A stretch of 64,000 nt of DNA from positions 1 through 64,000 of the forward strand of contig JAIMBD010000002.1 in NCBI GenBank assembly GCA_023511625.1, given 5' to 3'. Below, one piece after another: positions 49,089 to 58,629 of the stretch. How positions within the stretch are numbered: the first letter of the stretch is position 1; every line of letters begins with the position of its first letter. Both the position numbers and the translations under genes were made by a program. The DNA is from Bacillota bacterium. GTDB taxonomy: Bacteria; Bacillota; Sulfobacillia; Sulfobacillales; Sulfobacillaceae. A model generated the notes under the pieces. The model saw only the letters and a list, made by a program, of their open reading frames with translations, did not search any database and was not told the origin of the DNA.

Positions 49089-50516
49089 TCAGAGTATATA
49101 TCGATTCACATCAATCCGGCGAGCCACTTCTGCCAACCGTTCCTCTACGTACGGTGCCGTAATCCGAATGGTCTGCCCCGCCAGCTCCGGAGCGCTGAAA
49201 TTGAGTTCTTCCAGCACCCGCTCCACGATGGTGTGCAACCGGCGGGCCCCGATGTTTTCGGTGTCGCGGTTGACCTCATAGGCGTAGCGCGCCATGGCGC
49301 GCAAGGCCTCGTCGTCGAATTCCACCTTCACCCCTTCCGCTTCCAACAGGGCTTGGTATTGGCGGATAAGCGAATGGCGCGGCTCGGTCAAAATCCGGTA
49401 GAAGTCCTCCTCGCCCAACGCGCCCAACTCCACCCGGATGGGGAACCGTCCTTGGAGTTCCGGAATGAGGTCGCTGGGCTTAGAGACGTGAAACGCTCCG
49501 GCAGCGATGAAGAGGATGTGGTCGGTGCGCACCGGCCCGTACTTGGTGTTGACGGTCGACCCTTCGACGATGGGGAGGATGTCGCGCTGAACCCCCTCCC
49601 GCGACACATCGGGCCCGACGCCGCGCCCCTCCCCGCCCGACGCGATCTTGTCGAACTCGTCGATGAAGATGATGCCCTGCTGTTCCGCCCGCCAGACCGC
49701 CTCGGCGTGCACCGCCTCGAGGTCGATCAATTTCTGGGCCTCTTCTTGCGCCAAAACTCGGCGGGCTTGGGCCACCGTCATCTTGCGGCGTTTGGTCCGC
49801 TTGGGCAAGATGCCTTGGAACATCTCCCCGAGGTTCATCTGCATCTCTTCGCTTCCGGGGAAGGTACCGACCATGGGGATGACCGGGCCGCTGTCCTCCA
49901 CCTCGATCTCCACCCATTCGTTCTCCAGCTGCCGCGCCTTCAGTTGCTCCCGCACCCGCTGGCGACGTTCCTCCAGTCGGCTGCGCTCCGCCGGATCGAG
50001 CGGCGCCTCACTGGTGGCCTCCCGCCCCAGCGCTCCTTGAAAGAGCGCCTCTAGGGGATTGCGAAAGGAGGGAGCAGCCTTCGGCGCCGGCACCAACGCC
50101 TCCACCAAGCGCTCCTCCGCCATCCGCTCGGCCCGGTCGCGGACGGCCTCGGTGCGCTCCTCCTTGACCATGCGCACCGCCACCTCGACCAAGTCCCGCA
50201 CCATCGAGTCGACGTCACGGCCCACGTAGCCGACCTCGGTAAACTTGGTGGCCTCCACCTTGACGAACGGCACTCGGAGCAACTTGGCCAGGCGCCGCGC
50301 GATCTCGGTCTTCCCCACGCCTGTGGGTCCAATCATCAAGATGTTTTTCGGCGTGACCTCTTCTTGCATTTCCGGGTCCAACCGGCTGCGTTGCCAGCGA
50401 TGGCGCAAGGCCACGGCTACGGCTCGCTTGGCCTCGCGTTGCCCAACGATGTACCGGTCGAGCTCTTCCACGATGCGCCTGGGGGTCATGCTCCCTTCGT
50501 CTACGCCCGGCGCCAT
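49089..50516 (-). CDS. hslU: HslU (ClpY) ATPase of the HslVU protease
   Basis: The protein has 475 residues. Walker A is [19 protein letters not shown], Walker B is [11 protein letters not shown], and the pore loop is in [16 protein letters not shown]. The intermediate domain spans about 110-230 and the sensor region includes [11 protein letters not shown]. The C-terminus RYIL is the family's HslV-activating tail. It unfolds substrates and feeds HslV. The ATG at 50516 follows GGAGG. It is encoded just after hslV. Confidence 0.96.
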   Translation of the reverse strand: MAPGVDEGSMTPRRIVEELDRYIVGQREAKRAVAVALRHRWQRSRLDPEMQEEVTPKNILMIGPTGVGKTEIARRLAKLLRVPFVKVEATKFTEVGYVGRDVDSMVRDLVEVAVRMVKEERTEAVRDRAERMAEERLVEALVPAPKAAPSFRNPLEALFQGALGREATSEAPLDPAERSRLEERRQRVREQLKARQLENEWVEIEVEDSGPVIPMVGTFPGSEEMQMNLGEMFQGILPKRTKRRKMTVAQARRVLAQEEAQKLIDLEAVHAEAVWRAEQQGIIFIDEFDKIASGGEGRGVGPDVSREGVQRDILPIVEGSTVNTKYGPVRTDHILFIAAGAFHVSKPSDLIPELQGRFPIRVELGALGEEDFYRILTEPRHSLIRQYQALLEAEGVKVEFDDEALRAMARYAYEVNRDTENIGARRLHTIVERVLEELNFSAPELAGQTIRITAPYVEERLAEVARRIDVNRYIL

Positions 50517-50588
50517 TGGCTCGCCTCCTTCGGTTCTGGCCTGCCACCCGAAGCAGGGCCCAACGCCTCTTAGGCCCCGCCCTCGGCT

Positions 50589-51131
50589 TTACAGTTCCTC
50601 GATGGTCAGGTGGTGATTGGTGTATACGCACAGGTCGGCCGCGATGTGCAGCGACTGCTCCACCACAGCCCTCAGGTCTTGCGGGGCCCCGACCGATAAA
50701 AAGGCCCGCGCCGCTGCCAACGCGTACCCTCCGCCGGAACCGACCGCGAGCAGGCCATCATCCGGTTCGATGACCTCTCCGCTTCCCGAAAGCAGCAGGA
50801 GGCGTTCTCGATCGGCCACCAGCAACAGCGCCTCCAACTTGCCCAACATGCGGTCGGTGCGCCAGTCCCGGCTTAAGGCCACCGCCGCCCGCATGAGGTT
50901 GCCGTGAAACTCCTCCAGCTTGCCCTCAAAACGCTCGAAGAGGGTCAAGGCGTCGGCTACGGCCCCGGCAAACCCCGCCAATACGCTGTCGTGGTACAGT
51001 CGGCGGATCTTGGTGGCCGAGTGTTTGAGGATGAGGTTTTGGGCCAGCGTCACCTGGCCATCGCCTCCCAGGACTGCGCGCCCCCCGCGGACCACTCCCA
51101 AGACGGTGGTCCCGTGCACCGCTTCGTGCAT
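50589..51131 (-). CDS. hslV: HslV (ClpQ) peptidase of the HslVU protease
   Basis: The protein has 180 residues. [25 protein letters not shown] is the N-terminal proteasome-like active-site region. Thr8 is the likely catalytic residue after removal of [30 protein letters not shown] and [17 protein letters not shown] follow as in HslV. The prepeptide is longer than in E. coli, closer to Firmicute forms. The ATG at 51131 has GAGGAGGAG upstream. It lies between xerC and hslU. Confidence 0.95.
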   Translation of the reverse strand: MHEAVHGTTVLGVVRGGRAVLGGDGQVTLAQNLILKHSATKIRRLYHDSVLAGFAGAVADALTLFERFEGKLEEFHGNLMRAAVALSRDWRTDRMLGKLEALLLVADRERLLLLSGSGEVIEPDDGLLAVGSGGGYALAAARAFLSVGAPQDLRAVVEQSLHIAADLCVYTNHHLTIEEL

Positions 51132-51161
51132 GGCTCCTCCTCCTCGTTGGCCGCGTCGGAC

Positions 51162-52049
51162 TTAGGCCCGGGGATGCGCGGCCTGGTACACCCGCGTCAG
51201 GTCGGCCAAGGACACGTGGGTATATACCTGGGTCGTAGACAGGCGCCGATGGCCCAAAAGCTCCTGCACCAGGCGCAAGTCGGCCCCGTTCATCAGGAGA
51301 TGGGTGGCAAAGCTGTGACGCAGCCAATGGGGGCTGACCTTGCCCGACATCCCGGCTGCCGAAGCCGCCACTTTGACCGCCCGACCCACCGCCCGCACCG
51401 AAAGCCGCTGCCCTCGGCGGTTGAGGAACAGCGCCGGCGGGGATTGCGCCGTGGCCAATTTAGGCCGCCCCTTGGCAAGATAGCAGCGCAGGGCGCGGAC
51501 GGCATACCGCCCCACCGGCACCTCTCGCGGTCTGCGTCCCTTGCCGGAACGAACCCGGATCCACCCACTGGGGTCGTAATCGCCCTGGTCGAGGTCGACC
51601 ACCTCCTGCGCCCGCAACCCTGCGGCGTATAACACTTCCAACAGTGCCCAGTCCCGCAGAGCCAATACCGCGTCGGCCCGCATCCCGCCACCGGCCGCCT
51701 CCATCAACGCCGCGGCTTGGTCCACCGTCAACACGCGCGGTAGCCCGCGCCGGTAACGGGGCGTCACCAAGGCCCGAGCGGGATTGTCAGCGCGGGCGCC
51801 CATTCGCACCAAAAACCGGTAGAACCCCCGCCACACTGCCACCTTGCGCGCCAGGGAGCGAGCGCCCACCCCCCGCCGGGCTAAATCCCACAGGTGGCGC
51901 CGCAACGCGGCCGTGTCGGCCTGAACCAGGTCAATGCCTGATGCCTCTAACGCCTCCAGATCGGCGGCGTAGGCGCGCAGGGTGTGGGCCGAGGCAAGCG
52001 GTCCGAGACTGGCGAGAAACCGCGCGCGCCAGGTTTGGTTATCCGACAC
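51162..52049 (-). CDS. xerC: Tyrosine recombinase XerC (CodV)
   Basis: The protein has 295 residues. Catalytic residues are Arg in YAAGLRAQEVVDL, Lys in SGKGRRPREV, His-x-x-Arg in SPHWLRHSFATHLL, His in LLGHRRLSTT and the nucleophile Tyr in TQVYTHVS. The N-terminal SAM-like core-binding domain is at 1-95. It resolves chromosome dimers, and its place before hslV mirrors Bacillus codV. The GTG start overlaps the trmFO end by 11 bp with GGAGG eight bases upstream. Confidence 0.95.
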   Translation of the reverse strand: MSDNQTWRARFLASLGPLASAHTLRAYAADLEALEASGIDLVQADTAALRRHLWDLARRGVGARSLARKVAVWRGFYRFLVRMGARADNPARALVTPRYRRGLPRVLTVDQAAALMEAAGGGMRADAVLALRDWALLEVLYAAGLRAQEVVDLDQGDYDPSGWIRVRSGKGRRPREVPVGRYAVRALRCYLAKGRPKLATAQSPPALFLNRRGQRLSVRAVGRAVKVAASAAGMSGKVSPHWLRHSFATHLLMNGADLRLVQELLGHRRLSTTQVYTHVSLADLTRVYQAAHPRA

Positions 52050-53394
52050 AGGCCATCTCCTCCCCTAATGCCGCCTCCAGGCGTTCCAAGGCGCGCTGGC
52101 GCAACCGCTCCCGACGTTCCTGCTTGCTCCCCGGAGCCGGCCACGCCTCCGGCCAAGGCAAAAGCCCGTAATTGGCATTCATGGGTTGGAAGTGGTCGGG
52201 GTCGGCGTGGGTGATGTAATAGACCAACGCGCCCCACATGGTCTCCCGGGGCGGCACCCAGGCGGGCAGCCCCCGCCGCCAGCGGGCCGCGTTGATGCCG
52301 GCCAAAAGGCCCATAGCGCTCGACTCCACGTAGCCCTCCACGCCCGTGATCTGCCCCGCAATCCACAGATCGCGCCGCTTGTGGGCCGAAAGGTCCGGGC
52401 TCAGAATGCGCGGGGAACACAGATAGGTGTTGCGGTGCATCACCCCGTAGCGCACGAACTCGGCGTGGGCCAAGGCCGGAATCAAGCTGAAGACTCGCTT
52501 CTGTTCGCCCCAGCGCAAGTTGGTCTGAAAGCCCACCAGATTGAGTAGGGAACCGGTGGCATTGTCCTTGCGCAACTGAACCACGGCGTACGGCCGACGC
52601 CCACCTTCCAGGGGGTTTTTGAGCCCCACCGGCTTCATGGGCCCAAACAAGGGCGTCTTCTTGCCGCGGCGGGCCAGCTCCTCAATCGGCAGGCAGCCCT
52701 CGAAAAAGGCCACATCCTGCTCGAAGTCGTGGCGGGGGTGCTGTTCCGCCGTAATCAGCGCCTCGTAAAATCGCTCGTACTCCTCTTTGGTCAAGGGGCA
52801 GTTCAAGTAATCGGCTCGATCCTCTCCTTCTCGCGACCCCCAGAAGGCCCGGCTCATGTCGACGGATTCCGCCGTCACGATAGGCGCGGCGGCGTCGAAG
52901 AAGGCCAGATTGCGCTCACCCAAAAACTCGGCCAGGTGCTGGCTCAAGGCGGCGTGGGTCAAGGGCCCGGTCGCGACCACCACCGGCCCCGGCGGCAATG
53001 CCGTCACCGGCTCGCGCACCACCTCGATGCCGGGATGTTCCAAGATGCGCCGGGTCACCTCGGCACTGAAGCGCTCGCGGTCGACCGCCAGCGCGCCGCC
53101 GGCTTCCACCCGGCTGACTTCTGCCGCCGCCAGGATCAAAGACCCGGCGCGCCGTAGCTCGTCCTTCAACAGCGCGGCCGGGCTCAGCCCCCCGTCGCCG
53201 CCCAAGGAGTTCGAGCAGACCAACTCGGCCAGGTTGCCGGTCACATGCGCCGGCGTCATCACCGTCGGCCGCATCTCGTACAGGCGGACCGGCACGCCTC
53301 GGCGGGCGATCTGCCACGCCGCCTCGGACCCGGCCAATCCCCCGCCGATCACCGTCACGCTGCGGTCGGCCTCAAAGGGCCCGGTCTTCGGCAT
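52039..53394 (-). CDS. trmFO: Methylenetetrahydrofolate--tRNA-(uracil-5-)-methyltransferase TrmFO
   Basis: The protein has 451 residues. The FAD-binding opening is VTVIGGGLAGSEAAWQIAR, then LVCSNSLGGD (catalytic Cys region), FEGCLPIEELARRG, GQITGVEGYVESSAMGLLAG and PMNANYGLLP, all GidA/TrmFO hallmarks. It makes m5U54 in tRNA using methylenetetrahydrofolate and FAD. ATG 53394 is preferred over GTG 53400 for ribosome-site spacing. The start overlaps the topA end by 23 bp. Confidence 0.95.
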   Translation of the reverse strand: MPKTGPFEADRSVTVIGGGLAGSEAAWQIARRGVPVRLYEMRPTVMTPAHVTGNLAELVCSNSLGGDGGLSPAALLKDELRRAGSLILAAAEVSRVEAGGALAVDRERFSAEVTRRILEHPGIEVVREPVTALPPGPVVVATGPLTHAALSQHLAEFLGERNLAFFDAAAPIVTAESVDMSRAFWGSREGEDRADYLNCPLTKEEYERFYEALITAEQHPRHDFEQDVAFFEGCLPIEELARRGKKTPLFGPMKPVGLKNPLEGGRRPYAVVQLRKDNATGSLLNLVGFQTNLRWGEQKRVFSLIPALAHAEFVRYGVMHRNTYLCSPRILSPDLSAHKRRDLWIAGQITGVEGYVESSAMGLLAGINAARWRRGLPAWVPPRETMWGALVYYITHADPDHFQPMNANYGLLPWPEAWPAPGSKQERRERLRQRALERLEAALGEEMACVG

Positions 53395-55459
53395 AGCCAC
53401 ATCCCTCCTTTAGGCACACCAGACTTTCTTGCTGGCCCCGCCGGCGCCAAGCCATGCTGCTGTGACACCGAGGGCACCGCTGATCGCTTGGCCGATACCA
53501 GGTGACGAAGTCGCACTCCGGAAACCGGCTACACCCGTAAAACTGCCGTCCCTTTCGCGTCCGGCGCACCACCAGCGGCGCCTGGCACTTGGGGCAAAAG
53601 GCCCCGGTTTTTTCCAGATACGGTTTGGTGAAGGTGCACTCCGGATATCCGGTACAAGCCAAGAACCGGCCAAAGCGCCCGTGCTTGACCGTCATCGGCC
53701 GCCCGCACCGCTCGCAGATCTCGTCGGTGGTCTCCTCGGGGAGATCGACCCGCCCAATGTCCTCTTCGGCCACCGCCAGCTCGGCGCGGAACGGTTCGTA
53801 AAATCGCCGCAGGATCTCCTGCCACTCCATCTGAGCCGCCTCAACCTGATCCAGTTGCGACTCGATCTCGGCGGTGAAATTCACGTCGACGATCTCGGGA
53901 AAATACCGGCGCAAAAGGTCCACCACCACCCGCCCGAGTTCGGTGGGGATAAGGCGGCGCTGATCCCGGACTGCGTACTCGCGGGCCAACAAGGTCTCGA
54001 TGGTAGGGGCATAGGTCGATGGGCGCCCGATCCCCAATTCCTCCAGGGTTTTGACCAGGCTGGCCTCAGTGTAGCGCGGCGGCGGTTCCGTGAAGTGCTG
54101 CTCGGCCTCGACCGCCTGCACCGGCACCGTCTCCCCTTCCTCCACCGGCGGCAAAGTGGCCGAGGCCGGTTCCTCGTTGGCGCCTTCCTCGCTGCTCTCC
54201 TCGTAGACCTCGCGATACCCGGCGAAAGTCAACACAGAGGCCGTCGCGCGAAAGCGATGGCTGCCCACCGCCAAATCCACGCTCTTCACCCGCCAGACTG
54301 CGGGAGCCATTTGACTGGCCACAAACCGCTCCCAAATCAGCCGGTACAGGCGCAGTTGGTCGCGGTTGAGGCTATCCTTCAACCGGTCTGGGTGGCGCCA
54401 CACCGAGGTCGGGCGAATGGCCTCGTGGGCATCCTGCACGCCCGGTCGCCCCTTTTCGACCGGCACTCCTCCGCTGCCGGCGGCTTCGGGGCCGTAGCGT
54501 TCCACGATCCACGCCCGCGCCTCCTGCCGCGCACTCTCCGCCACCCGCGTGGAGTCCGTGCGGATGTAGGTGATGAGCCCCACCGTCCCTTCTCCGGCCA
54601 CATCGAGGCCCTCATACAGCTGCTGGGCCAAGGTCATGGTCCGGCGCACGGTAAACCCCAGGCGGCGCGCGGCCTCCTGTTGCAAGGTCGAGGTGGTAAA
54701 GGGCTTGGGCGGATGGCGGCGCCGGTCGCGTTCGCGAACTGCCAGCACCTGTGCCACGGCCCCGGTCACGGCAGCCCGCACCGTCTCGGCTTCACCGCGG
54801 GCCAACTGTCCATGGTGGCCTAAGGGTCCCACGTACCCGGCCGTCCACGACCCTTGGGGATGGCCAAGGACCAGGCGCACGGTGAAATACTCTTGGGGCT
54901 CGAAGGCCGCGATGGCGTCTTCGCGCTCCACCAGAAGCCTCAGAGCCGTCGATTGCACGCGACCGGCTGACAGTCCCGGGCGCACCTTGCGCCATAAGAG
55001 CGGTGACAGCTGATACCCCACCACGCGATCCAAGATGCGCCGCGCCTGCTGGGCATTGACCAGATGCATGTTGATCGGCCGGGCGTGTTTTAAGGCGTTG
55101 GTCACGGCATCCTTGGTAATCTCGTGAAATTCAATCCGGCGCGCCTGGGCGGGGTCTAACCCCAATAACTCTGCCAAGTGCCAAGAGATGGCCTCGCCCT
55201 CGCGGTCCGGGTCGGTCGCCAGGTACACTTTGTCGGTCTTGCGAGCGGCCTCGCGCAACTCCTTTAGCAAGGGCCCTTTGCCGCGAATGGTGATATAGTG
55301 GGGCCGAAAACCGTTATCGATGTCTACGCCGAACTGGCTCTTAGGCAGGTCGCGCACGTGGCCGAGGGATGCCTTGACCTGGTAGCGACTGCCCAAAAAG
55401 CGACTGATGGTCTTGGCTTTGGCCGGGGACTCCACGATGATCAGCGGCTTCGACGCCAC
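53372..55459 (-). CDS. topA: DNA topoisomerase I
   Basis: The protein has 695 residues. The Toprim domain shows LIIVESPAKAKTI and LATDPDREGEAISWHL. The catalytic Tyr is in GLITYIRTDSTRV. The C-terminus carries three Cys4 zinc ribbons (CERCG...CTGYPEC, CPKCQ...CSRFPEC, CPRCH...CLKEGC). It relaxes negative supercoils. The GTG start follows GAGGAGGG. An extended -10 lies upstream of it, so topA and the genes after it can be transcribed apart from rnhB. Confidence 0.96.
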   Translation of the reverse strand: MASKPLIIVESPAKAKTISRFLGSRYQVKASLGHVRDLPKSQFGVDIDNGFRPHYITIRGKGPLLKELREAARKTDKVYLATDPDREGEAISWHLAELLGLDPAQARRIEFHEITKDAVTNALKHARPINMHLVNAQQARRILDRVVGYQLSPLLWRKVRPGLSAGRVQSTALRLLVEREDAIAAFEPQEYFTVRLVLGHPQGSWTAGYVGPLGHHGQLARGEAETVRAAVTGAVAQVLAVRERDRRRHPPKPFTTSTLQQEAARRLGFTVRRTMTLAQQLYEGLDVAGEGTVGLITYIRTDSTRVAESARQEARAWIVERYGPEAAGSGGVPVEKGRPGVQDAHEAIRPTSVWRHPDRLKDSLNRDQLRLYRLIWERFVASQMAPAVWRVKSVDLAVGSHRFRATASVLTFAGYREVYEESSEEGANEEPASATLPPVEEGETVPVQAVEAEQHFTEPPPRYTEASLVKTLEELGIGRPSTYAPTIETLLAREYAVRDQRRLIPTELGRVVVDLLRRYFPEIVDVNFTAEIESQLDQVEAAQMEWQEILRRFYEPFRAELAVAEEDIGRVDLPEETTDEICERCGRPMTVKHGRFGRFLACTGYPECTFTKPYLEKTGAFCPKCQAPLVVRRTRKGRQFYGCSRFPECDFVTWYRPSDQRCPRCHSSMAWRRRGQQESLVCLKEGCGYAEDRAL

Positions 55460-55492
55460 CAGCGGACCCTCCTCTCTGCCTCAAGTTGTTCC

Positions 55493-55501
55493 ATTATACC
55501 A
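55493..55501 (-). promoter_or_regulatory. Extended -10 promoter of topA
   Basis: On the minus strand TGGTATAAT lies about 34 bases upstream of the topA GTG. It is a perfect -10 with the TG-n extension. No -35 is recognisable. Confidence 0.55.
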
Positions 55502-55532
55502 AATCGCCTGGCGGCGGACCCCGGGAGCCACC

Positions 55533-56141
55533 TCAGGTCCCACGCCAGCCGCGCCGGTGGGCCTCGCACGGTCCATAGCGGCGCAAGGCCTCCAGATGTT
55601 CCGGCGTCCCATAGCCCTTGTGGCGCGCAAAGCGGTAGACGGGGAACTGCCGGTCCAAGGCCACCATGTATCGATCGCGCACCACCTTCGCCACCACCGA
55701 GGCCGCCGCTACGCTCACCGAACGCCCATCGGCCCTCAAGAGCGCCCACTCGCGCCACGGTCCCCCGAGCGGCGCCGCGTCGGTCAGCACCACCCCAGGC
55801 TGGGGATCAAGCTCGGCCAGAGCCAGGCGCATAGCCACCCGCGTCGCCTCCAAGATGTTCAACCGCTCGATCTCCCGCGGCCCCACCATGCCCACGCCCA
55901 CGGCCACGGCCTGCTCCAAGATCATCGCCAAAAGCGCCTCGCGCCGCTCCGGGGACAAGGTCTTAGAATCGCCCACTCCGTGAAGGGGGCGTGTCGGATC
56001 CAAGATCACTGCCGCCGCCACAACCGGGCCAGCCAGCGGCCCACGGCCTGCCTCGTCCACTCCAGCCACGGTGAAGCCGCGACCCCAAAATTCCCGCTCC
56101 CATTGTGTCCCTGCGTCCCATTCCAGACCAACCGGCCGCAT
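55533..56141 (-). CDS. rnhB: Ribonuclease HII
   Basis: The protein has 202 residues. Active-site acids are in GVDEAGRGPLAGPVVAAAV (Asp, Glu) and VLTDAAPLG (Asp), with GDSKTLSPERRE and SVVAKVVRDRYM as family motifs. It cleaves RNA in RNA-DNA hybrids and at single ribonucleotides. The ATG at 56141 has GGAGGAG upstream and overlaps the rbgA stop region. In Bacillus dprA lies between rnhB and topA; it is absent here. Confidence 0.95.
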   Translation of the reverse strand: MRPVGLEWDAGTQWEREFWGRGFTVAGVDEAGRGPLAGPVVAAAVILDPTRPLHGVGDSKTLSPERREALLAMILEQAVAVGVGMVGPREIERLNILEATRVAMRLALAELDPQPGVVLTDAAPLGGPWREWALLRADGRSVSVAAASVVAKVVRDRYMVALDRQFPVYRFARHKGYGTPEHLEALRRYGPCEAHRRGWRGT

Positions 56142-56146
56142 GGCCC

Positions 56147-56929
56147 TCACTCCTCCGGGGCCTCCAGGCTGACGGGACCCCATTGGCCCTGCTGAAAGCC
56201 GGACAGGAAGGCGTCGGCCGTTCGCTGCTCGTCAAGCGCGCCCCCACTGCGCAGAAATCCCCGCCGGCGCCCCCACTGCCACAGCGCCTCGGCCCCGCCC
56301 ATGCCCGGTTGCCAGCCGGGCACCAAATGCGGCACGGCATCGGCCAGGGCCAAGGCCGTATCGACGCTGGTCTCGCCGGTCCCCGACGCCACTCCTAGCG
56401 CCTTCAGCCGCCAGTCCCGCGATTGTGAGGGGGCTAGTGTTCCCGGCAAGTCGAGCCACTCCCATCCTGGTTGGGTACGCACCCACTGCGGCCCCCGGGT
56501 CACGCCAGGTCGCGCGCCCACCCGCACCGTGTGCCGCCCCACCATGGTGTTCAACAACGTAGACTTGCCGACATTGGGGGCACCCACCACGGCCAGCCGA
56601 TAAGGGGGCGGATGCACCGCCGCGATCTGGGCGCCGAGCTTCTCCCGGGTCTCGGGGGCACGCGCCGACAGCGCCACCGCAGCCGCCACCTCGCCGCGCC
56701 CTAAAAACCACCGCAGCCAGTGCTCGGTGATGACGGGATCCGCGAGGTCGGCCTTGTTTAGCACCAACACCACGGGACGTCCTCCGACCCAGCGGCTCAG
56801 GGCAGGATGTCGGGTCAACCGAGGCGCCCGCGCATCGACCACTTCCACCACTGCCGTCAAGTACCGGCCAACGGAGCGCAAGGTGTCCCGGGTCCACAAC
56901 ATATGACCCGGATACCACGACTGCACCAC
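56147..56929 (-). CDS. rbgA: Ribosome biogenesis GTPase RbgA (YlqF)
   Basis: The protein has 260 residues. It is a circularly permuted GTPase: G4 (LNKADLAD) precedes G1 (GAPNVGKSTLLN) and G3 (DLPGTL). The N-terminus WYPGHMLWTRDTL matches the family W-x-PGHM. RbgA completes 50S subunit assembly. GTG 56929 is chosen, followed by a second GTG; the ribosome site is a G-run. It follows lepB by 20 bp. Confidence 0.93.
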   Translation of the reverse strand: MVQSWYPGHMLWTRDTLRSVGRYLTAVVEVVDARAPRLTRHPALSRWVGGRPVVLVLNKADLADPVITEHWLRWFLGRGEVAAAVALSARAPETREKLGAQIAAVHPPPYRLAVVGAPNVGKSTLLNTMVGRHTVRVGARPGVTRGPQWVRTQPGWEWLDLPGTLAPSQSRDWRLKALGVASGTGETSVDTALALADAVPHLVPGWQPGMGGAEALWQWGRRRGFLRSGGALDEQRTADAFLSGFQQGQWGPVSLEAPEE

Positions 56930-56949
56930 CCTCGCCCCCCCAACTGCCC

Positions 56950-57483
56950 CTAGCTTAACCAGCGGATGGCGTTGGGCGGCCACCACACCAAAAAGGCCTG
57001 ACCCTTGACGTCCTTCATGGGCAAAAGCCCGAACATCCGACTGTCGAAGCTCTTGGGCCGATTGTCGCCCTCGACCCAGAGGTAGCCAGGCGGCACGTAC
57101 GTCTTCGCGACGTTCACCGACTGCGGGTACTTCACGAAGGGTTCCGCGTAGGGCTTGCCGTTGATGTACACCACGTTGTTGCGCACCATCACCGTGTCGC
57201 CCGGCACTCCGATCACCCGCTTGATCCAATCTTGACTAGGAATGACCGGAGATTGAAAGACCACGATCTGCCCCGTCTGAGGGGCCCCCAGGCGATAGGC
57301 CAACTTGTTGACCAGCACCCGGTCTCCGCTTTGCAGCGTAGGCAACATCGAGGTGCCCTCGACTTCGAAGGACTCGAGGACGAAGGAGCGGATCAAAAAG
57401 GCCAAGACCAAGGCCAAAAGCAGGGTGCGAACGACTTCGGCCACCCCGCTGCGGCTCGCTCTGTTCTCGCCATGTGCCGACAT
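56950..57483 (-). CDS. lepB: Signal peptidase I
   Basis: The protein has 177 residues. An N-terminal helix (VVRTLLLALVLAFLIRSFVL) anchors it. The catalytic Ser is in EGTSMLPTL and the Lys in DWIKRVIGVPGD, with GDNRPKSFDSRMFG as the last box. It removes signal peptides from exported proteins. The size is that of the single-helix Gram-positive SipS type. The ATG at 57483 follows the rplS hairpin. Confidence 0.96.
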   Translation of the reverse strand: MSAHGENRASRSGVAEVVRTLLLALVLAFLIRSFVLESFEVEGTSMLPTLQSGDRVLVNKLAYRLGAPQTGQIVVFQSPVIPSQDWIKRVIGVPGDTVMVRNNVVYINGKPYAEPFVKYPQSVNVAKTYVPPGYLWVEGDNRPKSFDSRMFGLLPMKDVKGQAFLVWWPPNAIRWLS

Positions 57484-57509
57484 CGGCGGCCCCCTTTACC
57501 AGTGGGATG

Positions 57510-57529
57510 GGCGCGCCTAGCGGCGCGCC
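57510..57529 (-). terminator. Hairpin of two GGCGCGCC copies between rplS and lepB
   Basis: GGCGCGCC at 57510-57517 and again at 57522-57529 form a perfect eight-base-pair stem around TAGC, seven bases after the rplS stop. There is no T-run, so partial termination or mRNA protection is likely. Confidence 0.5.
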
Positions 57530-57536
57530 GGGCGGC

Positions 57537-57878
57537 CTACCGCCGCTCCTTGATGCGCGCCGCCTTGCCCTTGAGGTTGCGCAGGTAGTACAGTCGGGCG
57601 CGCCGTACCTTGCCCCGCCGCAACACCTCGATGCGCTCGACCAAGGGGGAATGCAAGGGAAAGGTCCGCTCGACCCCTACCCCGTAGCTGACCCGGCGGA
57701 CGGTAAACGTCTTGGAAAGCCCTTCGCCGCGCTTGCGCAGCACGATGCCCTCGAACTGCTGGATACGCTCGCGGTTTCCCTCGCGCACGCGCAGATGGAC
57801 CCGCACCGTGTCCCCCGGTCGAAACTCCGGCAGGTCTCGGCGCATCTGCTCTTCTTCAATCAGGCGAATCAGATCCAT
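57537..57878 (-). CDS. rplS: 50S ribosomal protein L19
   Basis: The protein has 113 residues. The L19 pattern is complete: [64 protein letters not shown] and [20 protein letters not shown]. It sits at the 30S-50S interface. ATG 57878 is chosen, with GGAGGAG about nine bases upstream. The start lies within the end of trmD (23-bp overlap). Confidence 0.97.
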   Translation of the reverse strand: MDLIRLIEEEQMRRDLPEFRPGDTVRVHLRVREGNRERIQQFEGIVLRKRGEGLSKTFTVRRVSYGVGVERTFPLHSPLVERIEVLRRGKVRRARLYYLRNLKGKAARIKERR

Positions 57879-58629
57879 CGTCTTTACTCCTCCCCTCACG
57901 GCCGCCGGATGTGCCCGCCTCCGCTGTAAGGCCCCTTGCGGTACAGCGCGCCGCCAAATCCGGTCGCCGCTCCACAGTCCTCTGCCACCCCGCCTCGCGC
58001 CGCCATGCGGCGATACGAGCGTGGTGTCCCGACAACAGCACCTCGGGCACCCTAAGCCCCCGATACTCGACGGGCCGCGTGTACTGCGGGCCCTCTAACC
58101 ACGGACACTCGGGGCCGAACGAATCGTGCGCAGCACTCGCCGCATCTCCCAGCACGCCGGGAATCAGGCGGGCCACGGCATCGAGAATGACCATGGCCGG
58201 AAGCTCGCCGCCCGTCAAGACGTAATCCCCAATCGAAACCTCCTCGCCGCCCAACAGGTCGAACGCGCGCTGGTCGATCCCTTCGTAATGGCCTGCCACG
58301 ATGATCAACCGCGGGCGCAGCGCCAACTCCCGGCACCACTGTTGGTCCAGCCGCCGCCCCTGGGGCGAGGTCCACAACAGCGTAGCCTGCGCCGGATCTT
58401 GAGCCAACGCCCACTCCACTGCCGGAACCACTACGTCGACGCGCAACACCATGCCGGGTCCACCGCCGAAGGGGTAATCGTCGCATTGATGATGGCGCCC
58501 GATGCCAAACGGCCTGAGGTCAATCACCTCGACCCGGAGCAGGCCGCGCGCCTGGGCGCGTTTTAAAATGCTAGCGCCCAAGACCCCGGAAAACATCTCC
58601 GGAAACAAGGTTAGCACCTGAACCAACAT
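57856..58629 (-). CDS. trmD: tRNA (guanine-N1-)-methyltransferase TrmD
   Basis: The protein has 257 residues. It opens [21 protein letters not shown], then [23 protein letters not shown], and [32 protein letters not shown], which form the trefoil-knot SAM site. It makes m1G37 in tRNA. ATG 58629 overlaps the rimM stop as TGATG; a GTG one codon earlier is closer to GAGG. A C-terminal tail of about 25 residues runs over the rplS start. Confidence 0.96.
   Translation of the reverse strand: MLVQVLTLFPEMFSGVLGASILKRAQARGLLRVEVIDLRPFGIGRHHQCDDYPFGGGPGMVLRVDVVVPAVEWALAQDPAQATLLWTSPQGRRLDQQWCRELALRPRLIIVAGHYEGIDQRAFDLLGGEEVSIGDYVLTGGELPAMVILDAVARLIPGVLGDAASAAHDSFGPECPWLEGPQYTRPVEYRGLRVPEVLLSGHHARIAAWRREAGWQRTVERRPDLAARCTARGLTAEAGTSGGREGRSKDDGSDSPD

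Noticed and set aside
53429-54823. A 464-residue plus-strand open frame opposite topA
   Set aside because: It is a mirror of topA with His/Gln/Pro-rich composition and no motif.
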